DNA of 64,000 nt from Isoetes taiwanensis (lineage: Eukaryota; Streptophyta; Lycopodiopsida; Isoetales; Isoetaceae), in the NCBI GenBank assembly GCA_021234155.1, contig JAJEKV010000011.1, positions 11,093,045 to 11,157,044 of the forward strand, written 5' to 3'. Shown piece after piece: positions 32,908 through 44,900 of the stretch. Positions within the stretch are counted from its first letter, which is position 1. Each line of letters opens with the position of its first letter. The notes beneath the pieces are model-generated. The model saw nothing but the letters and a program-made list of their open reading frames with translations, did not search any database and was not told the DNA's origin. Made by a program: the position numbers and the translations under genes.

Positions 32908-35900
32908 ATGGCTGCAGATTCAGCAGGCAGAGAAAAAGATCTACGTGCACTACTAGCACAGCTTGGCATAGAAAACCGTGTGCAAACACAATTGACAAGA
33001 GATGCTCGAGGTTCGCTTGAAGTGTTTGATCCAAGCAGAAAAACAATCAAGACAATTGCTGGCCCTTCATCTGTGCGTTTCGAAGAAAAATCAGAGAATC
33101 AAGATGAAGGAAACGTGGAATTACGAAAAAAAGAATTGGAAGACGATGAAAAGAATAGAAATCCTTCTAAAATTGAGAAAAAAATAGGGGCAGCAAAGGA
33201 AGTGGAAGCAGCGGCAAAAAGAGCTGCAGAATGGGGATTAATTTTGAAAGCAGATGCAGGTTTAACCACCATAACGGGCGTAGAAGCACGGCGTTCTAGA
33301 GAAGATAAGCCAAATAATGCCCTAGGAGCTTCAAGAACTTCTGGCGATTCGGATACTGGAAATGAAGTAGATGATTACAAGCGTATACCTCGATTATCCA
33401 AAGAACTGAAAGACGTCCTCTCTTCGTTTGAGCAAACGTTTGTCGTTGCAGATGCACTTGATCCAAACCATCCCGTTCTTTATGCAAGCGCGGGCTTCTT
33501 CACCATGACGGGCTATACTCCAAACCAAGTAATTGGAAAAAACTGGTTCGTTCTTGTCTAAACAAACTATTTCTTTTAATAGTGGCATGTAGCTACTTTA
33601 AAAAGACATGTGTTGCATTTGCAGAAGCAGTTGTAAATTTGCATCTCGGACTGATGAGTCTGCATGACTTTTTTTTCCCAAAGTTCAAGTCAAGAAGGCA
33701 TGTTGCATCAAAACTGATGAAAGTGCATGTGGAAGTATATTCAGTGTGGTCATGCTTATATTTACCATTCTGCTTGCATTTCTTTACAGCCGGTTTCTTC
33801 AGGGAGCCGATACAGACCCGGTTGAAGTTGCAAAGATCCGAGCTGCATTGAATGCAGGAGAACCTTTTTGTGGACGATTGCTTAACTACAAGAAGAATGG
33901 AACCGCATTCTGGAATCTTCTTACGGTGGCACCAATTAAAGACGAATCTGGAAAACTTTTAAAGTTCATTGGGTACGTGTTATGTCCATGAAGGCATTGG
34001 GGAGTATTGCATGCTTTTATGGAAGGATGAAGAGTGAAAGGTTTATTATCGTCTTCAGGAGTCTGCTTGTATCTATGAGACTAGAATGATCTATTTCCCA
34101 CATAAACACACTGTCCCATCTACCAGTTACTTAAGATGTTCATTTCTTTCATGTTTCAACGATGCAGTATGCTGGTTGAAGTAAGCAAATACACTGAAGG
34201 AGGGAAGGATAGAGCATTGCGTCCAAATGGTCTTTCAGAATCTCTTATCAAATATGATGGTAAACAGTTGAAAAAGAAAAGAGAATGTTTACTGACAGAT
34301 ATTCAAATCAAACTCATAAAAGGCCATGGAAATTACAAATGTGAATTACAGCACGGCAGAAGGACAAAGTAACTAGTTCACTTTCAGAACTATTGGATGA
34401 TGTTCAGGGCCTTTTTTCAACTAAGAAATCAAGAACAGGTATTTCTTAAGATTTTTGTGGAGGTTATAAGTTCTAAATTCCTACATTGTTTTCGGGGGAA
34501 ATGTCACCAAAGATTACAAGAGTGGGCTTAAGGAGATCTCTGAAGCTGCTCCTATTGTGAAAGAAGAGATGAAACGTGGTCGAAGACGTTCAGGTTTCTT
34601 CTCATTGTTTGGGTAATTGTAATTTCATTTTCCCTGCTAGAAGGCATTTATATCTGGCATTTTGATGCAATTAGATTAATTATTGATTGCTTTGTATTGG
34701 CAAGGAAGCCAAGCACCACCAAGTTTCCTGGTTTGGAAACACTTGATGAAGCTGATCATATGGAGCGTGTAAAGGAAGTGAGGAAAGGCATAGACTTAGC
34801 AACCACACTTGAACGTATTGAGAAGAATTTTGTAATTACAGATCCAAGGTTACCAGATAATCCTATAGTGAGTTCTATCTTCTCATCTTAGTGCTTTGTG
34901 CTTTCTGCATATGGCTGTATACGAAAGAAAGATTATATTAACATCTGGGGAAGATTGCTTGTGTGTATGAGACCAATTATTACATCAGTTCCTGAACAGC
35001 TAGGGGTTCATTGTGACCACCTAGAATTTACCCACCAAAAAAAAAAAGCACGTTAGAACTTTTAAGTAATTTTTGTCTTTTTCTTAGATGCTGGTCCAAG
35101 AATGATGGGTTTTGTTCTCTCCCTTAAATGACCGTTTATGCGTTTTTTTGCTGCCTGCTTTTTCTTTCTAGAGACTTCCAAGAGCGAGATTATAGACAAC
35201 AAGAAACAAAGAAAGGAAGAAAGAAGAAAAAAGAAAGAAAGAATTTAAATAACATCTGCTGCAGATCCATAGGGTTTTGAGGCCGCATACGTACAAAGTT
35301 TGGACCTGCTAGGAGATGATCCTCCTCAATGTAACTATGACAAAGGATAAAAAATCTTCAGCCTTGCAGGGATGGTCCCATTGATCACCCTAAAATAAGT
35401 CCTTATGTTAGCACTTGGTCCCCTTGTTTCCTATTAGACTTCCCCTTCAGCAATGACGACTTGTGTTTTTGCATTATTGATTATTTTATTCTTGTAAAAA
35501 CTGCTAATGTTTCTCCCTTGGGCTCAAAAGACTTCTTTTTCTCAGTGAGTCCTTGCTTATACCATCTCTTTGTCAGCACGGATGGTCTTTTAACAGTGAA
35601 GAAAGTTATCTCTGGTTGTCTTGGACCTTTTGTCCTCATCAGTTCTCCGTTTTTTTCTTTTTTTGGAATACGCTCCTTTGTTGTTTGGAGAGTTCATGAC
35701 TAATAGAGCCATGTATTTCTGCTTGATCTTCTGCAAGGTTGTTAGATCTGTAAAGAGGCAGGTTTATCTTCCAAAGTTGCACAATCAAATCAAGATCATG
35801 GGACGCTTTTTGTTCGCAATTAATATGCCTAGCCTCTCCATGGTGGGAAGGCACTCTAAATTGTCCTATTGAAAACCTCGCACTATTGGGCAGTCAACAT

Positions 35901-38900
35901 GTAAGTAGCCAGGTCTCACAATAAAGCCATGAGCAAAGCATTTGTCCAAATTCAATCTTCTTTCCGTGGGCAGCTTCGTGCGGCAGAGCTTAGCCAAGTG
36001 TTTGAGACATAAAGCTGCTCGAAGTGATGCAGAATAGATCTTGATCTGGGATATAGGAAGTTTAAAATCAATCTGATCATGATAAAATTGCTACCTGTAA
36101 CCTGACCATCTTGATTTTTCCCACTTTGGCAACTTCAGCATCTCTTCTTGTGTTAATGGTTCAATCTTCATCCATGAACAAGCGTGGGAATATTTGTAAA
36201 CCCCTCCTTCCTTTAAGACCCTGCAATGTTGCTGCTAATCGATAATTAGGGCCAGGCTGCCACATCCATTGTTTAATGCCAGAATCTGTAAATGCCACAA
36301 TCTTGAATATCCAAATTATTTTGGACGAATACTTTTGAAGGGCCTAGTTGATCTATACTTAGATTTGATAAGTGTTCATGTTTTTCCAATGTCCTTTGTT
36401 TTTCACGTTTTTTTTCTTGAGATGAGGGTGGCAGAGATAGTGGTTTTCACATCATCGACTTGTTCTGCTGGCTTTAACCACTTCCACCCACCATCTGTTG
36501 GTTTCTCCTTGTTTCTCCTTCACAACTGTCTTAATTTTTTGCAATTTGAGCTGGCTAATTTTGACATTGATATTCTTTTTCTCCTGTTTTGATATTTTTT
36601 CTCTTGAGATTTGCTCTATTTCTAGTCATGATATTCTTATAAATCATGGAAAGCAAGTGGTTATAGTCAGATTTTGAGATACGTTGCTGATGAATGGCCA
36701 AGCAAATTGAAATAGAATCTGTAGGTGTCCACGACTTCATCAGATCTGAGCAGCTCATTATGTTCTTTTGTGTGACAGCTAAAAACATTTTCCTTTTTGT
36801 TGATCTCCATAGAATTTTAAGTTCTCTCAGTTCTGGCAATTTACATGCATTTTTGCAGATATTTGCATCAGATTCTTTTTTGGAACTGACTGAGTATACA
36901 CGTGAAGAGATCCTGGGGAGAAATTGTCGGTAAGCATAACCCATGTCCCGATTTCTATATCTTTGGAAAGAGAAATATATACTTGAAGGTCCCTTGATCC
37001 TGGAATAGTGGAAACTTTGTATAAAAGAAAAAATTCCGTTAGTCCTAGGAGACCCCTTGTTCCTATAAAACTTTAGAGTGTAGTTATAGGTAATCTAACA
37101 CTTCAAATTTGCTTCCTCTCTTGGTAAACGACTAGCCTGAAACCTCCTGGAGCACCCAATACTTTGTAAGTATTGAAGCTTCTCGTTGTGTACGCTTAAA
37201 GTTTCAGTAGATCATGCTAAAGGTATTCTTGAACCAATTGTCGCAACTTTGGCCAAAATCTGCCAAAATATGCATGCATGGAAAACTACCAATTTGATCG
37301 TGCCCCTTAAAGGCCGGAGTACCTGTATTCTGACCAATCCAATATCTTTACTAACTGAATAAGTGCAGAGGTTATTAGTGCTCGACAGTGCTCTACGGAT
37401 TACTGAACTTGGTGCTTGCTCGCTGATTTAGTACAGTTGTTGCCACGGCTATAAGGTATACTGTGCTGTTGCTGCAACTACAATTGCAATTTCTTCACCT
37501 TCAAACTTGCTATAGAGGCTAGGATCTGCAGCAGAAAAGAACATACCCTTGATATTTGAGTTACGTTCGAGCACCTTCATCTTTGTTTTAGCCAACAATG
37601 ACTGAGCTTGGAATCTCTTAGCTTATGCTTTTCTCTTTAAATCCCTGTGGTTGAACCATGTACACCCTATTCTGTTGAACATTTAGAGAAGCAGATTTGG
37701 CATCTATTCCGTGCACTTTAACCCCTGTTAACCCACCAAAGCAAGGAGAGATGGTGTCCAAAGACAACAAGAACTGCTATAGATTCGATCTAATGCATGG
37801 CCTCAAGGACATTTGTCAAATGACTCTTGAAATGTGAGGTCCTCAAGGGCATTTGTCTTAAGTTCAAAGAAGAGTGGCCTGCGGTCAGCAGGAAGCTCAG
37901 GCTGGATGGGAAAAAAGCTCATCAAGGCATGAGCCTGATAGAAATCCACATGATTTTGGTGTATATATGTGAGAATCAGCTGGCTGAGATCTTCACTAAA
38001 CCTCTTCAAATGCATGCCACATATATATCTTAAGATTTGAACCTGTGAAGATCAAGAAGCTCAAACACACAGGGCAAGAAAATGATTAAAAGAAAGAGTC
38101 GACTACATGTTTTACAGGACGAGAATGTCCATAACAACCTTGTAACAAGTCCTAAAGTCTATCCGAACGGATCCACTAGTTACACAATGCATGCATGTGC
38201 AGGCAGATGCATAACATAAATCTGGTTTTTAACATCATTCTGCAAATGGCAGGTTTCTACAGGGACCTGGCACAGATGCTGAAACTGTGCAAGAGATACG
38301 TGATGCGATAAGAGAGCAGAAGAACATAACAGTGCAAATTTTAAATTATACAAAAAGTGGCAAGTTTTCGTCATCATACTTTTGTACTACTGTTATGAAT
38401 TTCTGTTAAAAGCATATAGCCCAAGTAGAATGAGCTGTATAAACCCATGCAACGTACCGTGCTAAGTTATCTCCTACAACCGGTCAAATAGTTGAGAACG
38501 GAGGGATATGCTAGTTTTTAAAGCTTTGAGATTGCTCAGCTCCTTTGGCTTTCAAATTGATTATCTCCCACCAGTTCTATGGGGTCTTTATTTCTTCTCT
38601 TAAATTATCTATTTATTTAGGTTGGTCCACACATATCTCATTTTCACATTTCATGTTTCAGGAAAGCCATTCTGGAACATATTTCATCTGCAGGCTATGC
38701 GAGATAGTAAGGTATATAAAATTGTTCTTCTTACATCTGAATTAAACAGTGCCTAGAATTTGCTGGTCAACCTATGCTCTCAAAGTGGTAGGAAGGCTGC
38801 GACTCTTGCAAGGTTGCAGCACTACTACTATTATTACATGCACTGTAGACTACCCTATCACTAGTGCATGCATTGAAAGCATACTTCGTGTAAATTCCCA

Positions 38901-41900
38901 CTTCTTTTCTCAAATCGAATTAACATTGTGATTTTATACTTCGTAGTGTTTTTTTCTGTGGGGACTATATGTGCTCGAACTAATAGTAAACTTAAAGCCC
39001 TGCCAGTTGATTGTGTTCCTCCGATGATCATAATATTGTTAGGTTATATTTTTCCTTCTAGTTTTAATTCTAACTCTAATGCTAACTTTTACGATCTATT
39101 TTGCAGGGAGAGCTGCAATACTTCATTGGTGTTCAACTGGATGGAAGTGCACATTTTGATCCGAATCGAAAACAAATTCCAAATCAAGTAGTGAACCAAA
39201 ATGCCCCATTGGTAAAAACTTGGAGCTTCACTCACATTTTTTGTTTTTCTCCTTGGATTTGAAGTTTATGTTGTCCACCTTGGAAAGAGTTCATTTTTTC
39301 TGCCTTCAATATAGCATGCAAAATTAATTTCAGTCTTCAGGTACAATCTACAGCAGTAAATGTTAATGAAGCATTGAAGGAGCTTCCAGATGCAAATATG
39401 GTTAGTATCTTCTTGGACTAATTCACTTCGTTGTAAAAGGTTGTTCCTTTACCATTTATATTCTGTCAAAGGAGTCATCTAAGAGTAGGACCTTAAGCTA
39501 ACGCCCAATTATATCCAAGCTTTACATTCACATGAGAATGCCTAATAGGGCCAGAGGATCCGAACCATAAGGCCAGCTAATGACAATGCTGCGTGCAATT
39601 ATGTGTGGGATCCTAAGAGCCATAAGTCTGAACTTGGATAACCAACAAGACCAAAAAAATCTTGAGATGAGTATACATGCAGATTTTATAACTGACAAAA
39701 CGTGGTTGGAAAAAGCATCATCTACTTTTCCTTTTCAAAGAATATAGGACAAGGGTGTTACATCTATCAGGTTTACATTACTACTAGTTGTTGATGCAGA
39801 GGCCTAATGATCTTTGGTTCCAATATTCAAAATCTGTAGTCCCCAAGCCTCACAAGCTACATTCGCCTTCCTGGAAGGCAATTGCTAAGGTAACTAAACT
39901 GCTAAATTTTATCTTCAATACGAAATAGTTTACAACTGTAACCGCGTAATGCTAATGCCATGTATATCTGTTATTACTGCGTTGTCTTGATAAGAAACTT
40001 CTTTTATATATGTCTTATGGAAGGTAATTTACGTACAAACATAAAGTGTCTTGATAATAAACTCGTCTTTTTTTTTTTCTTAAAAGATGATATTTAAATA
40101 TATGTTTAAATTCCTTGAACCCATTTATTTTTATGCATATCAGTTGAATATTTTAAACATTATGTTGTCCCTTAGGGATGTGATGGAAAAAATCATAATG
40201 GGAAACGATTTCGACATATCAAGCCTCTTGGTTCTGGTGATACTGGAATGTAAGTACTATAGATTGGACATGTCCAGTTGGTTAGAATGTAGGAACAGGG
40301 AGCTATAGCTTGCTAGTTCTTAAGGACCTAGAATTGTTTATTGGTATCTACTAGTCCCATTGGCCAATCTGGTCTTGGGGGCAATAAAATTCATAAAGCA
40401 TTTTTGTGATTACAATGGTGAAAGAACAATGTAGAAATTTAAATTCTCTACCACATGTCAAGACGTGGAATAGAACCTTGGAGCAGTTGGGATCACTAAG
40501 GATCAGCCCTTTTTGTTAGGTTGGTTGGTATTATGGGTTAAAATGTAAGAGAGGTTTGAGAAAGTACAATTAATAGTTAGGAGTTCTTGTTTCACATATG
40601 CAAAATTATCTTAAGTTGCCTTCTTTGCGCAATTACCTAACCATTGTAACCTTTGTTAAATCTCTAGTGTGCACTTGGTGGAACTTGATGGGGCAGGTGA
40701 AATGTTTGCTTTAAAAGCCATGAAGAAGGAATTGCTTTTGCAGCGTAACAAGGTCAATTTTGATATTTCTGATATATGTTTTGATTGTGTATAGAAATGT
40801 GGGTTCATATTTACTTCTATAGGGCGTACAATATCTTTCATTCAAACGTGAAGGTATTGATTGATTGGAAAGTTACAATTAAAATTGGATGACCAGTATA
40901 AGAGGACCAGGGCCTCCTTCTTCCCATTCATAAGATTAACAGTCCAAGCACAAGCAAAAGTCCCAAGTACTCCCAGATACAGCAGGTCAAAGAGTTACAA
41001 ATGACACAAGCTACTCAAATATTAATATTAAGACACGACAACAAGGTACAATCATTGTTCAAGTGATAAAACAATTTATAAGATCAGTGTCTTCTCTCAG
41101 GAGTTGCGAGTAATAAAACCCTTCATAAGATGAGCAGAATTTGTGTCCAATCTTTAACACACATTAGGTGCTATGGTTTGAAAAGGTTGGGATACTAGCA
41201 TGCGCCTGAGATCAAGTAACTCAACGTCACAGTGCTTGGAGTTACTTGAGTTGGATTTGAGCTTGGTATGGGCCTGAGTGCATTTGCCTTGGCTACAAAG
41301 GGTCTTTGAAGCTCATCCTGAATCCTCATCTTCTAAAAGGATTCACCTAATTGCCAATTATGTAGAGTTCCCCTCGCATTCACTCTCTCATCAACAACAA
41401 TGTGAAACTGGGTTCTGGTTCAATATGCTCTGCAAGTTGAATTCTAGAATGTTTTCGATATACACATTGGCGCACTAAGACCAGCCATGGGCCAAACTGC
41501 AACAGGTGAAATAGCACAAATTCTGGAAAAGCCAAGAGTAACCAGCCATATTACTCATTCTGATACACAAGTTTCTCCCTTTATGTCTATGTCAAATGCC
41601 TTTACAAGATGTTTCAATGCTAATGAATCTCATAACAGGTACATCGTGCATGTGCTGAAAGGGAGATATTAAACATGATGGACCATCCTTTTTTACCGAC
41701 ACTGTATGCCACTTTCCAGGTATTCTTCGTTAAAGTACAGTAGGGGCTGGGCTTGTCGAGTCAGCAAGCGTTATTTTTGGTTTTGAATGGTTGTACAGAT
41801 ATAGGAGCTGCTTGTTGTTGCTTCATCTATTGTGCATCATTTCTCGTTTATCTATGATATAAGATCATAGAACTAAAACAGATTACTTTCTGGTTTAGAC

Positions 41901-44900
41901 AACAGATCATATTTGTCTTATCACTGATTATTGTTCTGGAGGAGAGCTTTTTCATCTACTAGACAAGCAACCATCTAAAGTCTTTCAAGAAAAAGCAGCT
42001 CGGTATGTCTATTAATTATAGAACATTCTTAATAAAGTAGGCCCAAATGCTATCTTTCCTCATTAGTTTGGATATTTCCTTCAATTGGGAAGATGTAGAG
42101 TGGGCTGTTGCAGAGTTAGAAACAACCTTCTATGGCTAACAATTAGATATCCTTTTGTCTAGACTTTGTTCTTCTTTTTTGAAATTCGAAAAGGCACAGC
42201 TATATCTATTACTGGTATCAAATAACATTTTCAACTACAGATTTTACGCAGCTGAGGTAATGATTGCTCTGGAATATCTACATTACATGGGTAATGTACT
42301 CTTCCATGTCTACTCGTCTATGTGTCACAGATTTTTAGAATACTCTGATATGAAATTCTTAACCACACTTGTTACTGTAAGCCCCGAAACCCAAAGGCTC
42401 ATATTAAAAGTTTGCACATTAACGGGAGGCTTAGACTGGTGGTGAAGATAATATATGCCAACCTGCAAATTAAATGTGTAACATCGTCCATCAGCATTGT
42501 CCCAGAAGAGAGTTTGTTCAAATTTGCCAGGAAGAGAGATTTGTCTTTGCAAAGGGCAGTTGGTTGAACTGTGTTCGACGAACTGAAGGAGGGACCCAGA
42601 ATTTTTGCATGTTGACAGTTTGTCTCTATGAGAATTTGATGTATTCGTTAAGACACGATCTTACTCATGATAAGTCTTCTCCAAAGGATTCTGACTCAGC
42701 AACCATTATATTCTAATTTTCAACGAATGTCGTAGAAACTATTACATGAAAGATAGGAGCTGTGTGACGAGAGCTAAAAAAACTTGTTGACACAAATTCA
42801 ACAGCATTATCGTTGGTAAAAAATGTCTTTGATGCGAATTCGAGAAGCAGTTGAATGCTTTTGATGAGTTTTAAGATTAGTCGATTTATTTGGAACAATC
42901 AGTCCACATATTGAGATAATAGAGGCGAAAATCAGGTCGAGAAAGAAATGCTGCAGCTCCCTGTGCATTTTGAACTCATATGAATGTTGCAGTTGATAGT
43001 TCTTTACTTATCTTTTTCTTAGTGGTTATCTAAGTAATCTTAAACCTTATCATGAGAAAATACATCCTTAGTTGTGTCATTGGCACATAATGAAGAAAGA
43101 TAAAAAGGTGCCTCCACTTTTTATAATAGTTTTGGTTTAAGTTCTCGATCAAGTATTTGTTCAGAATAATAGACGCATTAACTGGTATTCACTGTCCAGG
43201 TGTTGTTTACAGAGACTTGAAACCTGAAAACATTCTTATTCAAAGTGATGGTCATGTGCAACTGACCGACTTTGATTTATCATTGTTAGCTCCTCCAAAT
43301 CCCCAAGTATGCCCTTTCTGCGACTCTTTTTTCCCTTTAAAAGCAATAACTATATTCAATGAGCAATGACAAAATACTGTTTTGAAGTCTTTTATAACAT
43401 AACATTAGTGCAAATAATGCAGTAAATAGCCAAGATTGAGAAAAGAATAACTTAAAATATATTACATGGACACGAAAGTTGTTATGATACACAATAGGTG
43501 GGGTTAGGATATTTTGTTTGCGCTCATCAATTTACTTTTTGTCTGTTAGGATGGAAATACTTCTGGAAAGTTGCATATAGTACTTTAAATGGGTTGATGA
43601 ATAAATTGTTTATGAAATGGATAATGGAAATTACACCTTACGCTGCCTTTAATCATTATCGAAGGATTTCCTTTACTGGGCCATTATAGCATGTTATTAC
43701 TAGCCAAGGAAATTATTAAGAATTTCATTCTGATATTATAATTAGCCTGATGATTTTGGAGCGAGTCCTGACTCTCTCTATAGACAGGACGTGAGTGTAT
43801 GAGCGGATGGCTCCTGCATAGGATCACTATTACTTACATTAATGTGTTGCATGTTTTCACTTTGTATCTATGCTCGAGCAATTTTTTGTGCAAGTTCAAA
43901 ATATAACAGCATTTTACTCGCCATCCTTTCCTTTTCCAAAGAAGTGATAATTGCAAAACAATAACAAGTTTCAAGGTTTATTTCCCCGAAAATGTTTATT
44001 GTTCTATTTTGTATTGTCTTCTGTACTTTTGTTTGTTGTTTACTCTTCTAGTTGTATCTACATAATAATCGTCTTTCTAATTCTTGTCCTAGGTAGTGCA
44101 CAGAAAGCCGAATGAGATAGGAAAGCATGCTACAATTCCAGCACCAACATTCTTTGCTGAACCCGTTGCAAGATCAAACTCATTTGTTGGTACAGAGGAG
44201 TACATTGCACCGGTAAGCTAGTTAGCAAATGATTTATTCTTTAGCACATTATCATTAGTCTACACGTACAAGTCTACATCGGTTAAAACAATGAACATCA
44301 TGCAGGAAGTGATAAGTGGATTGGGTCATAGTAGTGCGGTGGATTGGTGGGCATTAGGTACGTTACTGTTCAATTGTTGCAAAATGTTTTTTGTAATAAT
44401 GTCTCGCAATGAAATCTGTTCCCGTGCAATGGATTCAAATTAAATTGAAAGAAGCCAATCCAAACCGTTCGTTCATTCCTATCTACCAAAGAACTTGTCA
44501 TGTATCAGGGGCATAAAATCTTCTCCAATGCATGCATTCCTTTGCAAACTAGGGTTTTTATCTACACACAAATGCCTCGTTCATTCATTCAGCCTATAGT
44601 GGACAATTTAAGAATTGCATCAGCAAGGAAGCTATAGAGAGGTATCTTCTTATATTATAAGGTTTTAGTGTGTGTGGTTATAGAGGTATCTTCTTATAGT
44701 ATAAAGTTATAGTGTATGCGTAGGTGTCTTCAACCAAAATTTCATCTTGATCGTTGCTTCATTGTCAACCCAAGAATGTGAAATAAGATTGTAAATGCTT
44801 TAATTCATGGCCGAGATCCACTCGCTAAAATCCCACGGTCAAACGGGGAAAGGGAAAATGGAAAGGGCAGCATAAAAAGAGAGGGAAGAAAAAAAAAGGA

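Larger units (their letters stand above)
34790..39180 (+). other. LOV2 domain of the phototropin (exons 6-10)
   Basis: The A'-alpha helix ([20 protein letters not shown]) leads into [22 protein letters not shown], then [13 protein letters not shown] with Cys444 (TGT 36925-36927), NYTKSGKPFWN, and [11 protein letters not shown] with Gln507 intact. All core FMN contacts are canonical, so this domain should form a normal photoadduct and act as the main kinase switch. The intron in the cysteine region falls one codon later than in LOV1 (TGT CG|G). Confidence 0.95.

Noticed and set aside
33541-33561. Premature stop after the LOV1 GKNW motif, suggesting a broken phototropin
   Set aside because: A GT donor at 33546 and acceptor at 33789 restore the Cys codon and the invariant RFLQG, so the stop is intronic.
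34261-34372. Read-through of phototropin exon 3 into [12 protein letters not shown]...
   Set aside because: Splicing at 34259 to 34352 gives YDARQKDK, which is the conserved family sequence; the read-through is intron.
35640-36080. Intron 6 minus-strand pieces as a LINE zinc-binding domain
   Set aside because: Only one short stretch is suggestive and the Cys/His pattern is incomplete.
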